Origin: Roseibium porphyridii
Lineage (GTDB): Bacteria > Pseudomonadota > Alphaproteobacteria > Rhizobiales > Stappiaceae
DNA: 64,000 bases
Direction of reading: 5' to 3'
Assembly (NCBI RefSeq): GCF_026191725.2
Contig: NZ_CP120863.1
Coordinates: forward strand, 5,002,001 to 5,066,000
Shown: in pieces, positions 1-10,186 of the stretch
Position numbering within the stretch: position 1 is the stretch's first letter
Layout: every line of letters begins with the position of its first letter
The notes under the pieces: generated by a model
What the model was told of the DNA's origin: nothing
Seen by the model: only the letters and a program-made list of their open reading frames with translations
Database searches by the model: none
Position numbers and translations under genes: made by a program

Positions 1-237
1 GAAGAGAAAACCGCTGGCGGCATTATCATTCCGGACACCGCAAAAGAGAAACCGCAGGAAGGCGAGATCATCGCCGTCGGTAATGGTGCTCGCAAAGACA
101 ATGGCGAGATCGTAGCTCTCGACGTCAAGGCAGGCGACCGCGTCCTGTTCGGCAAGTGGTCCGGCACCGAAGTTAAAATCGACGGTGAAGACCTCCTGAT
201 CATGAAGGAATCCGACATCATGGGCGTGATCGCTTAA
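1..237 (+). CDS. groES: GroES co-chaperonin, C-terminal part
   Basis: The first 78 codons in frame 1 read as the C-terminal four-fifths of the 10 kDa co-chaperonin, which caps the GroEL ring in the cytoplasm. The mobile-loop end [10 protein letters not shown], the segment [13 protein letters not shown] and the ending SDIMGVIA are typical. The start lies outside the window, so the gene is cut on the left. It stops at TAA and is followed after 55 bases by groEL in the same direction, the usual groESL operon. The promoter and any CIRCE or RpoH element are not visible here. Confidence 0.97.
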   Translation, partial: EEKTAGGIIIPDTAKEKPQEGEIIAVGNGARKDNGEIVALDVKAGDRVLFGKWSGTEVKIDGEDLLIMKESDIMGVIA

Positions 238-283
238 GTCAGCGAACCGCTTTTTGATCTCATCATCATTCCAATTTAAGTGA

Positions 284-1936
<1,653 letters not shown>

Positions 1937-1965
1937 GCCAGTCCTTCCAGACGATCCAAGACTTG

Positions 1966-1991
1966 AGGGCGAGCCATTGGCTCGCCCTTTT
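1966..1991 (+). terminator. Rho-independent terminator of groESL
   Basis: AGGGCGAGCC and GGCTCGCCCT form a perfect 10-bp stem with a 3-base loop (ATT), and the stem runs into a T tract. It lies 29 bases after the groEL stop and upstream of the next gene, so it should end groESL transcription. Confidence 0.9.
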
Positions 1992-2040
1992 GCTTTGGCG
2001 ATTGCGATCTCCTATTGTCAGCAATTGATGTGATTGATCA

Positions 2041-2946
2041 GTGGAGAGCTTGTTGAAACCCCAGCATGTGGAGTTGATCGTCACGATCGCCGAGCTTGGC
2101 AGCCTGGGAGCAGCTGCTGCCCGCATGAACAAGACCCAGCCGGCAATTACCAAGGCATTGAAAGCCGCCGAAACAGAGCTTGGAACGCCCATCTTCTTTC
2201 GGGCCTCCTATGGTGTCGTGCCCACGCGTGAGGGACAACTTATCGTCGATCGTTGCCGGAAGATCTTCGGCGATATCAAGAAACTTCGCGAAGAGGTCGC
2301 CCAGATCCAGGGGGACTATGTCGGAACGATCGATATCATCGTATCGCCGCTTGTTGCGCTGAAGGTTGTTCCAGCCGTCCTGCGTCGCTTTCAACACCGG
2401 TTTCCAAATGTAAAAATAGGTATCACCGGCGGTCACGCCCCCGCAGCCTTTTCTCCCCTGCGGCGCGGGGAAGCCGATTTTGTTCTGGGACCTTCACCAT
2501 CTCCCAGCGACCTTCCAGGGCTTCAGGCAACGCAATTGTTCTCAACACCGGTTTCAATCCTTACCGGCAGTCAATCACGGTACTTGAGCGTAACAGACCC
2601 ACTGGATCTCAGAGACGGTCGCTGGATCATGATCGGACCTAAGGAGCGTCGCCCGGTCTATTACGAGATTTTTGAAAGAAGGGGCGTTCGACCGCCTGAA
2701 CCTTTTGCCCGCTCGGATTCCGTTCTAAGCATCCTTTCCATGCTTGAGGGAACCGATCTCTTGTGCTCGTTTCCAAGTCTGCCAATTCCCGAACTTCGTG
2801 CAAAGTGGGACATCGGCCTTGTGCCGATTGAGGAGACATTGCCGACAGTCTCCATTGCCATTACCAGCGCAAAAGACAGAATTCTTACACCGGCTGCCTT
2901 TGCCTTTTCAGACCTCGTTCTTGAGCATTGCAGGGAGTGGAACTGA
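2041..2946 (+). CDS. LysR-family transcriptional regulator
   Basis: This 301-residue LysR-type regulator has an N-terminal winged helix-turn-helix (about residues 8-67, with LGAAAARMNKTQPAITKAL as the helix pair) and a periplasmic-binding-like effector domain from about residue 95. The start is a GTG. It lies on the same strand as, and 83 bases upstream of, the sulfatase-TRAP genes rather than divergent from them. By position it is the likely regulator of that uptake cluster, with the inducer perhaps the transported compound or its product. The effector is not predictable from sequence. Confidence 0.9.
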   Translation: MESLLKPQHVELIVTIAELGSLGAAAARMNKTQPAITKALKAAETELGTPIFFRASYGVVPTREGQLIVDRCRKIFGDIKKLREEVAQIQGDYVGTIDIIVSPLVALKVVPAVLRRFQHRFPNVKIGITGGHAPAAFSPLRRGEADFVLGPSPSPSDLPGLQATQLFSTPVSILTGSQSRYLSVTDPLDLRDGRWIMIGPKERRPVYYEIFERRGVRPPEPFARSDSVLSILSMLEGTDLLCSFPSLPIPELRAKWDIGLVPIEETLPTVSIAITSAKDRILTPAAFAFSDLVLEHCREWN

Positions 2947-3029
2947 CTCATAACCAAAATTACCGAAAGAGAAAAACGGTGATTTGTAAGCTATGAGTAA
3001 TTCGCCTTATTCTCTCCCATCTGGCGATC

Positions 3030-4703
3030 TTGGGAGGGACAGCGCTGAACATTCTCTTTGTCATGTATGACCAGTTGCGCTTTGACTACTTGAGCTGCGC
3101 CGGTCATCCGCATCTGCACACTCCGAATTTTGATCGTGTTGCGGCCATGGGCGTCCGGTTCACGAACGCTTATGTGCAGTCGCCGATTTGCGGTGCAAGC
3201 CGCATGAGCACCTATACCGGGCGCTATGCATCCTCGCACGGCGCGCAATGGAACGGGTTTCCGTTGCGCATCGGCGAAATGACTATGGGCGACCATCTGC
3301 GCAAGCTTGGGATGGAGTGTTGGCTCATCGGCAAAACGCACATGAAAGCCGACAAGGAAGGCATGTCCCGTCTCGGCCTCAGCCCTGACAGCGTCATTGG
3401 AGCGCGCCAGGAAGAATGCGGTTTCGATGTCTGGGTCCGAGACGATGGCCTCTGGGGCCAAGGGCCGGATGGCTTCTATGACGAAAAGCGGTCACCCTAT
3501 AACGAGTATCTGAAATCCAAAGGCTACGAGAGCCCTAACCCATGGGCAGATTTTGCTAACGCTGGGATCAGTGACAATCAGATCGCCAGTGGATGGATGT
3601 TCGACAATGCTGACAAGGCCGCCAACATTCGCGAAGAAGACAGTGAAACACCCTGGCTGACCTCTCAGGCAATCGCGTTCATGGAACAGGCCAAGGGAAC
3701 CTGGTGTGCGCATGTCAGCTATATCAAACCCCACTGGCCATACATCGTGCCGGCTCCCTACCACAATATGTTTGGCAAAAATCATGTGCCGCAAGCAAAA
3801 CGCCACGCGCTTGAACGTGAGGGCGCTCATCCGGTCTATGCGGCCTATATGGAAGGCAAGATATCGGAAGCTTTTCAGCAGGACCCTGTTCGTGAAAAAG
3901 TCATCCCTGCCTACATGGGGTTGATAAAACAGTGCGACGATCAGTTGGGCCGCCTTCTCGACTATCTGGAAGAAAGTGGACAACTGAAGGACACCATGAT
4001 CGTCCTCACGTCCGACCATGGTGACTATCTGGGCGATCACTGGCTGGGCGAAAAAGACCTCTTTCATGAACAGTCGGTCAAAGTGCCGCTGATCATCCAT
4101 GATCCCCGCGATGAAGCTCAAGGAACCCGTGGCACGACATGTGATGCCTTGGTGGAAGCCATTGATCTGCTACCAACCTTTGTCCAAGCGGCTGGCGGCA
4201 ACGTGCCGGACCACATTCTCGAAGGTCGTAGCCTGGAACCATTCCTGCACGGGAAAGCGACCCAGACACGTGAGTTTGTCATCAGCGAATTTGACTATTC
4301 GCCAACGCCTCAATGCGTGAAACTTGAGCTCGAACCCAGAGACGCGCGCCTCTTCATGGTGTTCGACGGCCGCTACAAACTCATGCATGCAGAAGGCGGT
4401 TTTCGCCCGATGCTTTTTGACCTCGTCTCCGATCCTGACGAGTTTGTCGACCTTGCGAAAGACAACGAGCACTCCGCGGAAATCGACCGTCTCTATGGCT
4501 ACCTGGCGCAATGGGGACGGCGGCTTGCGCAACGAGTTACCAAATCGGAAGACGACATCAAGGCTATGCGTGGCCGTTCCCGGCGAAAGGGTATTCTCCC
4601 ATTTCTCAAGGACGGCACCGAAGTTCCGGCAGAATTGACGGAGGCTTATCGCGGTCCAGCCCTTCAAAATCATCTCGATGAACGCAAGGAAGCGGGAGAG
4701 TGA
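3030..4703 (+). CDS. Sulfatase-family hydrolase, cytoplasmic
   Basis: This 557-residue protein belongs to the alkaline phosphatase/sulfatase superfamily. Visible motifs are the N-terminal metal-site segment LFVMYDQLR, the nucleophile motif CGASR at residues 54-58 (the C-x-P/A-S-R form whose Cys is converted to formylglycine in type I sulfatases), and the late metal-site segment TSDHGDYLGDH. There is no signal peptide, so it should act in the cytoplasm on an imported ester. The start is uncertain: no in-frame ATG precedes the conserved N-terminus, and TTG at 3030 is used here although GGGAGG sits right on it. The next gene follows after one base. A choline-sulfatase or phosphonate monoester hydrolase activity is possible, and the substrate is unknown. 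Confidence 0.9.
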   Translation: MGGTALNILFVMYDQLRFDYLSCAGHPHLHTPNFDRVAAMGVRFTNAYVQSPICGASRMSTYTGRYASSHGAQWNGFPLRIGEMTMGDHLRKLGMECWLIGKTHMKADKEGMSRLGLSPDSVIGARQEECGFDVWVRDDGLWGQGPDGFYDEKRSPYNEYLKSKGYESPNPWADFANAGISDNQIASGWMFDNADKAANIREEDSETPWLTSQAIAFMEQAKGTWCAHVSYIKPHWPYIVPAPYHNMFGKNHVPQAKRHALEREGAHPVYAAYMEGKISEAFQQDPVREKVIPAYMGLIKQCDDQLGRLLDYLEESGQLKDTMIVLTSDHGDYLGDHWLGEKDLFHEQSVKVPLIIHDPRDEAQGTRGTTCDALVEAIDLLPTFVQAAGGNVPDHILEGRSLEPFLHGKATQTREFVISEFDYSPTPQCVKLELEPRDARLFMVFDGRYKLMHAEGGFRPMLFDLVSDPDEFVDLAKDNEHSAEIDRLYGYLAQWGRRLAQRVTKSEDDIKAMRGRSRRKGILPFLKDGTEVPAELTEAYRGPALQNHLDERKEAGE

Positions 4704-4704
4704 G

Positions 4705-6834
4705 ATGAGTGCAGTCCAGGCCGACAGTACAGAGACCAGTCGTCATCCTTCCGGTCGCGTCGCGACCCACCTGTCGGAAGTGCTCGCATTCTGTTTTGCG
4801 ATGGTGATCCTGCTTTACGCGGCTTCGGGCCCGATCTCCGAGTTTGTTCGCTGGGTCATTGAAATGACCACGCCCGGCTTTGATGAACTCTCCAGACGCG
4901 ACAAACGGTTGCTTTATCGCGAACACTGGCTTGGTGGCGGGTATCGAAGTTTTGAACGGGCCTTTCTGTTGCCCACCGGCCTGATACTGGGTCTCCCGAT
5001 CCTGTTCGCCTTTGCGATTTCACTTCTCACACTTCATAGCAAACCCGCATTGCAATGGCTGAACTGGGTTCTAACGCTGCTGGCCATCGCAGCCTTTTCA
5101 GCATGGATTGTCAAAATTTTTGCGACCGATGGCGGCGCGCTTCCTACCGCCCAACCGATCGACTATGTGATGTTTCCGCTCGCGACATTGATCACTCTCT
5201 ATCTGACATGGCGCATGTTCGGCGGGTTCATTGTGGCGTTTTGCGCCTTCTGGGTCGTCTATTTCTTCATACGGGGAGACTTGCCCGGCTGGACCGGGAT
5301 CCTTGCCGGTTCCGATGCAACCTTTGCGCAAAATCTGCGCTCAATGGTGCAGAACTTCTGGGCTCAAACAGGGGGCATGTTCGGCCAGCCGCTTCAGGTC
5401 GTCTCGGGAAACGTTCTCATCTACATCGTGTTCGGCGCCGTGATGATGGCTTCAGGCGCAGGTGATCTGCTTCTTAAGATAGCCAATCGTTTGACCGGGG
5501 GCTTTGTCGGAGGCGCAGCCCATGCTGCGGTTGCCAGCTCCGCTCTGTTCGGGACGCTGTCGGGCGCTGCAATCTCGAATGTCGTCTCCACCGGTGTGAT
5601 GACAATCCCTGTCATCAAGAAATCGGGCTTTCGGCCGGCCTTTGCCGGCGCTGTGGAAGCCGCCGCCTCCACAGGTGGTCAGGTAATGCCACCGGTCATG
5701 GGTGTTGTCGCATTTTTCGTCGCCGGCCAAATAGGCCTCGAATACCGCTACATCGTCGTCGCGGCGATCCTGCCGGCGATTTTTTACTATTTCGGCACCT
5801 TTTTGACCATCTACTTCGAGGCCAGAAAACAGGGGATCGAGACACTCAGGGCCGAAGACCGGCCTGCGCTCAACCGGATGGAACTCTTCCAGTGTCTGGT
5901 GTTCATCATTCCGCTTGGTGTTCTGACTTACTTCCTTTTCGTCCAGCCATCTGTACCCAAAGCAGGTTTCTACGGTCTGGTGGCAGCCCTTGTGACGGCA
6001 CTGGTTCTCTTTCCAGCGTTCCGTTCTGCAGGCAGTCTCTGGTCGGCATTCGTGAGCGCGGGGCGCATGTCCGCGGCCATCGTTGTCATTGTTACCGCCA
6101 TCGGCCTCATCGTTGGGTTGATTCAGGTATCCGGTTTTTCAGGCAGGCTTGCACTGTTGCTGACACAACTGGCGAGCGGGCCGCTTCCAGTTGTCTTGCT
6201 GGTCGTTGCGCTTGGCTCCATCGTGCTTGGAATGGGCCTTCCACCCGGTGCCACCTACTTTATCATCGTGATCGCGCTCAGTTCCGGCATTGAAGCGATC
6301 GGCATTCCACCGCTCACATTGCATCTGTTCGTGGTTTTCTTTGCCGTCATGTCAACAGTAACGCCGCCAGTTGCGCTGGCTGCATTTGCTGCAGCCCCTA
6401 TCGCGGGCGCAGACCCCGTGCGGACGGGTTTTGAGGCAGCCCGCATCGGCATCGCCGGATTTCTGATCCCGTTTGTTTTCGTCTATCATCCAGCGGTTCT
6501 CTACAAGCTGCAGGTCCTCTTTGTCTGGTTTGGAGAAGACCTCCCGAACAGTCGCGCCATGCTCGATATCGCGACGGTTGGATGGCTCGAATTCGCATGG
6601 GTCATTGTCGCCTTCGTGCTCGCCATGTGGATGCTCGCTTCCGCATTAACGGGCTTTGATCGTGGCACTCTCAGCCCGGTCGAAAGACTGGTCAGGACCG
6701 CACTGGGTCTGCTCACGCTCGTACCAAGTCTTTTGGTAGCCGGCTTCGCAACTGTCGCCGGCATCGCACTGCTGGCGCGTCATTTTCATCTGTCACGGCT
6801 TTCAACCTCAGACGCACCAAAGGAATATGCATGA
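4705..6834 (+). CDS. TRAP transporter permease, fused small and large subunits
   Basis: This 709-residue inner-membrane protein joins a DctQ-like four-helix part (about the first 190 residues) to a DctM-like ion-coupled permease. Conserved DctM segments are GTLSGAAISNVVSTG, EAAASTGGQVMPPVMG and GLPPGATYF. Fused permeases of this type work with TAXI-family binding proteins. ATG 4705 is preferred over an in-frame ATG at 4678 because GGGAG stands 6 bases before it and the upstream stop ends one base earlier. Its stop overlaps an ATG of the next frame, and the binding protein follows. The gene couples ion-driven uptake to the sulfatase upstream. Confidence 0.93.
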   Translation: MSAVQADSTETSRHPSGRVATHLSEVLAFCFAMVILLYAASGPISEFVRWVIEMTTPGFDELSRRDKRLLYREHWLGGGYRSFERAFLLPTGLILGLPILFAFAISLLTLHSKPALQWLNWVLTLLAIAAFSAWIVKIFATDGGALPTAQPIDYVMFPLATLITLYLTWRMFGGFIVAFCAFWVVYFFIRGDLPGWTGILAGSDATFAQNLRSMVQNFWAQTGGMFGQPLQVVSGNVLIYIVFGAVMMASGAGDLLLKIANRLTGGFVGGAAHAAVASSALFGTLSGAAISNVVSTGVMTIPVIKKSGFRPAFAGAVEAAASTGGQVMPPVMGVVAFFVAGQIGLEYRYIVVAAILPAIFYYFGTFLTIYFEARKQGIETLRAEDRPALNRMELFQCLVFIIPLGVLTYFLFVQPSVPKAGFYGLVAALVTALVLFPAFRSAGSLWSAFVSAGRMSAAIVVIVTAIGLIVGLIQVSGFSGRLALLLTQLASGPLPVVLLVVALGSIVLGMGLPPGATYFIIVIALSSGIEAIGIPPLTLHLFVVFFAVMSTVTPPVALAAFAAAPIAGADPVRTGFEAARIGIAGFLIPFVFVYHPAVLYKLQVLFVWFGEDLPNSRAMLDIATVGWLEFAWVIVAFVLAMWMLASALTGFDRGTLSPVERLVRTALGLLTLVPSLLVAGFATVAGIALLARHFHLSRLSTSDAPKEYA

Positions 6835-6851
6835 TCAAGGGAGGAAACCTC

Positions 6852-7829
6852 ATGCGCCGACTAAGTCTTGCGACTGTTCTCGCCACAACCCTTATTGCTT
6901 CATCCAGTTGGGCGGAGGAAGTCACGTTAAAGATGGCCACCATCGCGCCGAGTCTTGGCCAGGCGATCACGATGGCTACCTTTGCCAATATCGTGACCGA
7001 GAATTTGGATGACGTCACGATTGAGGTCGCTGCTGGCGGCGCCGCAACTGTCCACATGCTCGAAGTTGCCAAACGCAATCTCGACATGTCGATGGGCTCT
7101 CCGACCATTCACTCGCTACTCAGTAACAAGAGGGCAATGTACAAGGACGTGGAAAACCACGAGGAGCTTGCCGGAAACATCAGCCAGCTCATGGCTTTTC
7201 CTTGGGGGGCTTATCACTTTGCGGTCCGCCCTGATAGCGGGATCGAGTATCTCGATGATATTGAAGGAACAACCGTGTTTCTGGGGCCGCAAGGCGGCGG
7301 AGCCTACAATGCTGCCAAAGGCTGGATCCAGTCGACCACGGGCCTTGTTGCGGGCGAAGACTATGATGCGATCAAGGCAAACTGGAAAACTGGCTTTCAG
7401 GCATTTCTGGATGGCAAGATCGACATGTATGTCAATGGTTGTATCGACCCCTGCCAGCAGTTCATACAGTTCACGGAAACAGAGAAAGTGCGGTTCATCG
7501 GACCGGAAGATGATAGCGGTGACGCGGTCGACAAGTTTCTCGGCAAGTTCCGCCACCGCACAGAAGTGCCTGCAGGCCTTTATGCAAATCAAGTCAACGA
7601 CGGCCCCGTCAAATCCAACGATACCGGAGTCAGCATTGCAGTTCGCACCGATCTTGACGAAGAGCTGGTCTACAACATGACCAAGGCTTTCTGGGAGAAT
7701 GTCGACAGCATCGCGTCCGATGCCCCTTGGGCCAAAGCTCTGACACCCGAATATGCCGCAAAAGCGGAAGGCACCATCAAGCTGCACCCAGGCGCAGAGC
7801 GCTACTACAAGGAAATCGGCGCGCTGTAA
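6852..7829 (+). CDS. TAXI-family TRAP substrate-binding protein
   Basis: This 325-residue periplasmic receptor starts with a clear Sec signal (MRRLSLATVLATTLIASSSWA, split here after SSWA) and has the TAXI-type layout: APSLGQAITMATFANIV, PTIHSLL, FLGPQGGGAYNAAKGW. GGGAGG at 6839-6844 stands 7 bases before ATG 6852, so this start is chosen over ATG 6831, which overlaps the permease stop. It should capture the substrate of the fused permease. The sequence is divergent from typical glutamate-type TAXI receptors, so the ligand is open; a sulfated organic compound is an inference from the neighbouring sulfatase. Confidence 0.88.
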   Translation: MRRLSLATVLATTLIASSSWAEEVTLKMATIAPSLGQAITMATFANIVTENLDDVTIEVAAGGAATVHMLEVAKRNLDMSMGSPTIHSLLSNKRAMYKDVENHEELAGNISQLMAFPWGAYHFAVRPDSGIEYLDDIEGTTVFLGPQGGGAYNAAKGWIQSTTGLVAGEDYDAIKANWKTGFQAFLDGKIDMYVNGCIDPCQQFIQFTETEKVRFIGPEDDSGDAVDKFLGKFRHRTEVPAGLYANQVNDGPVKSNDTGVSIAVRTDLDEELVYNMTKAFWENVDSIASDAPWAKALTPEYAAKAEGTIKLHPGAERYYKEIGAL

Positions 7830-7845
7830 CCGGCAGCTTCCAAAG

Positions 7846-7887
7846 GTCGTCGGCGGCGTCACTAATGCAACGCGTGATGCCGGCGAC
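7846..7887. terminator. Imperfect hairpin between convergent genes
   Basis: GTCGTCGGCGGCGTCAC and GTGATGCCGGCGAC can pair with a few mismatches around a loop of about ten bases. It lies between the binding-protein gene and the convergent sigma-factor gene. No clear T tract follows, so termination activity is uncertain. Confidence 0.4.
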
Positions 7888-7932
7888 TTCAACCTGCGTG
7901 TCAGGCAGGCTCTCTAGAATCGTTTGGCATGA

Positions 7933-9132
7933 TCAATTCGGAAGCACCGTGATCCGCCTCTGTTTCAGGAATTCAATGGTGGGCAGGTCAGTTGCCAGTG
8001 AAATCGCCTTTTCATAGCAGGCAAGAGCCTCATTGTTACGGCCTGCCCTGGCTTCCAAGTCGGCTTTGACAGCCCAGAAAGGCTGGAATGCCGGACCGAC
8101 ACTTTCCTCAATCGCCTCGATGGCCGCAAGCCCAGCTTCTGCGCCATGCAATCGGCCGGTAATCGCAGCTTGTGCAACAAGTCCGCCAGCCGTTGGCACT
8201 TTGGTCAAATAGGCATGATAGAGCTTGTTGAGCGCCTTCCAGTCCGTTTCACCGCTTTGTTTCCGTTCTATATGAACGGCTTCGATTGCCGCCTCTATCT
8301 GAAACCGGTCCACCGCTTTCAAACGATAGGCACGCGACAAGTGTCGCTTGCCGTAGCTGATCAATTCGTCATTCCAAAGCTTGGTGTCCTGTTCATCCGT
8401 CGGCACAAGCACACCCGCGACTATTCGGGCATTTACGCGCGCATGGCTGAAGGCGATCAGCGCAGAAAGACCCAGAGCCTCTGCGTTATCCGGCAGCAAC
8501 TTGCACAAAAGATCCGAAAGGTAGAGCGCTTCCTCACCCAGCGTTTCTGCCGGATCGAGCCAATCATGAGCATGCAGACCGTAGATCGCTTCAAGAACGG
8601 AATTGCTCCGTTCGGGCAATACGTCCTGATCCGGAACTTTGAAGGGAATGCCCGCATCCCGGATTTTTGTCTTGGCACGTACAAGCCGCTTTGAAAGTGC
8701 GGCCGGAGACATCAAATAGAGGCGCGCTATATGCTTGGCATCAAGTCCGAGGACTGTTTGAAGCATCAAGGGCGTATGCAAATCTGCAGCGATCGCAGGG
8801 TGTGCGCAGACCATCATGAGAGCCAGGCGTTGATCTGGAAATTCAGGATCTGAACTTTCTTCTTCCGGCATGTCGGGCAACTCGTGTTCGGTTGGAAAGC
8901 GCGTCCTACGCCTTTGCACGTCTGTCAAACGGTTGCGCGCGACCGTCAAAAGCCATGCATCCGGATTGCCAGGCACCCCATTGGCCGGCCAATGGTCAAG
9001 CGCCTTGGCAAATGCATCCGCCAAAGCATCTTCGGCCTGGGCAATATCGCTCGTGCGCGCTGACAGAAAAGCGAGCAGACGCCCATAAGAAGCCCGCGCC
9101 GCCATTTCGGCAGCACGGGCAGCATCGCTCAA
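7933..9132 (-). CDS. ECF sigma factor, ECF42-like with C-terminal extension
   Basis: About 399 residues. Sigma region 2 lies near residues 10-80 (EDALADAFAKALDHWP, DAWLLTVARNRLTDVQRRR) and region 4 near 125-175 (VLGLDAKHIARLYLMSPAALSKRLVRAKTKI). A helical, TPR-like C-terminal half of about 200 residues follows, which is the hallmark of the ECF42 (DUF6596) group. No anti-sigma gene is next to it. The start is taken as TTG 9132, whose last two bases belong to the TGA of the DGPF gene, so the two are translationally coupled; an ATG nine codons later is the alternative. ECF42 factors direct transcription of their own DGPF partner genes. Confidence 0.87.
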   Translation of the reverse strand: MSDAARAAEMAARASYGRLLAFLSARTSDIAQAEDALADAFAKALDHWPANGVPGNPDAWLLTVARNRLTDVQRRRTRFPTEHELPDMPEEESSDPEFPDQRLALMMVCAHPAIAADLHTPLMLQTVLGLDAKHIARLYLMSPAALSKRLVRAKTKIRDAGIPFKVPDQDVLPERSNSVLEAIYGLHAHDWLDPAETLGEEALYLSDLLCKLLPDNAEALGLSALIAFSHARVNARIVAGVLVPTDEQDTKLWNDELISYGKRHLSRAYRLKAVDRFQIEAAIEAVHIERKQSGETDWKALNKLYHAYLTKVPTAGGLVAQAAITGRLHGAEAGLAAIEAIEESVGPAFQPFWAVKADLEARAGRNNEALACYEKAISLATDLPTIEFLKQRRITVLPN

Positions 9133-9482
9133 TTGCCCCCCATCGCGGATGCTCGAATTTCGACTTTTCCGGTTTTCGCAGCCGGGCATTTTTCTGCCCA
9201 AACCATTGCCGCATCCAGATCCGGAACGTCTACGACGAAATATCCGCCAAGTGTTTCCTTGGTGTCGGCAAAGGGACCATCCTGGATTTCCTTCGCACCC
9301 GCCTTCAGAGAAAGGGTTGTCGCCGTCTGCACCGGCTGCAGCCAATCGGTGTCCACAAAGACACCAGCTTCCTGCAAGGCACCGATATAGGCTCCGTAGA
9401 CTTCCTTTTCGGCTTCCCAGTCTTCAGCAGTCATGTGCGCAAGGTCGGCCGGGTCCGTATAAAGCAAGAATGTATAACGCAT
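9129..9482 (-). CDS. YCII/DGPF-domain protein
   Basis: This 117-residue single-domain protein of the YCII-related superfamily carries the DGPF motif (IQDGPFADTKETLGGYF) and a leading MRYTFLLYTDP strand. DGPF proteins are the standard genomic partners of ECF42 sigma factors. Their biochemical role is not settled, although the fold resembles a dimeric ferredoxin-like enzyme with a conserved His/Asp pair. It overlaps the sigma gene by four bases and follows the SRPBCC gene by 29 bases. Confidence 0.9.
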   Translation of the reverse strand: MRYTFLLYTDPADLAHMTAEDWEAEKEVYGAYIGALQEAGVFVDTDWLQPVQTATTLSLKAGAKEIQDGPFADTKETLGGYFVVDVPDLDAAMVWAEKCPAAKTGKVEIRASAMGGN

Positions 9483-9511
9483 TTTGTTTCCTCAATTTTT
9501 CAAGCCGATGA

Positions 9512-10021
9512 TCACGCGGCAGATGCCAGGTTGTCGAGACCCTGTTCAAAGGTCTTGCCGACCATTCCATCCATAAAGAGCCCAAAGACCCGAAAGACCG
9601 GATTGTAACCAAGGTCCATGTCCATGCGCCATGTGACGAGCGTTCCACCCGGTGCTTCCACAGCCGAGATCTCCTGGGCTGGTTTACCCATTGCGCCCAG
9701 ATCTATGTTGTAGCGCACGGTATCTTGAGTCACTGCTGCTACGGTTTGACTGCCCTTCCCGTCTTTGCCGTTGAACCGGAAACCGGACCCAACCCCGCTT
9801 TCAGGCCCGAAGGGAGTGATCTTCAGGTTGGCATCGGCGGTTAGATAAGGATTGAATTTCTGATACCCGGCATTGGAAGCTGCCAGGGACAAGATCGTTG
9901 CAGGGCTCGTTGCCAGCACGGCCTGGCGTTCAACATGTATCTGCCTTGGCAACAGCAAAGTTCCAGCAGCAATCAATGTCAGAGCGCCGACACCGCCGGC
10001 CAAATAAGTCCAAATCGTCAT
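9512..10021 (-). CDS. SRPBCC-family protein with N-terminal membrane anchor
   Basis: This 169-residue protein has an N-terminal hydrophobic segment (about residues 5-24) followed by a START/polyketide-cyclase-like ligand-binding fold: LPRQIHVERQAVLATSPATILSL is the usual first strand and helix, and WRMDMDLGYNPVFRVFGLFMD leads into the long C-terminal helix. It is the first gene of a likely three-gene operon with the DGPF protein and ECF sigma factor. Its ligand is unknown. Co-transcription suggests it is an output of the sigma factor. Confidence 0.82.
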   Translation of the reverse strand: MTIWTYLAGGVGALTLIAAGTLLLPRQIHVERQAVLATSPATILSLAASNAGYQKFNPYLTADANLKITPFGPESGVGSGFRFNGKDGKGSQTVAAVTQDTVRYNIDLGAMGKPAQEISAVEAPGGTLVTWRMDMDLGYNPVFRVFGLFMDGMVGKTFEQGLDNLASAA

Positions 10022-10068
10022 GATGTCCTCTCAGTCTGTTCTTGAAAGCACCTTGCTTTCACTGACAT

Positions 10069-10095
10069 GACGAACGGTTTGGGTCCCGATGGACA
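10069..10095 (-). promoter_or_regulatory. Possible ECF42-type promoter for the SRPBCC-DGPF-sigma operon
   Basis: On the minus strand TGTCCA (10095-10090) is followed after 17 bases by CGTC (10072-10069), close to the TGTCGA/CGTC pattern I recall for ECF42 promoters. The -35 lies in a tandem repeat of two near-identical 10-mers (10087-10106). The predicted start is about 40 bases before the SRPBCC ATG. Confidence 0.4.
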
Positions 10096-10186
10096 TCGAC
10101 GGACATTTTTTTGAAATTGAAAAAAACTTTGCCGGGCGCTCGGTACTTTCAGGCTTTTTCCGATAGGAGGCAGATGTAAGGATACT

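Noticed and set aside
7958-7965. FNR-type site in the thioesterase-haemoglobin region was considered (TTGATCAA at 17958-17965)
   Set aside because: The actual element lies at 17958-17965, not at these coordinates. It lacks the four-base spacer between half-sites and is not placed before a start, so it is likely chance.
9132-9345. Upstream extension of the ECF sigma frame
   Set aside because: It runs through the DGPF gene in another frame and its translation is low-complexity and basic; region 2 starts right after TTG 9132.
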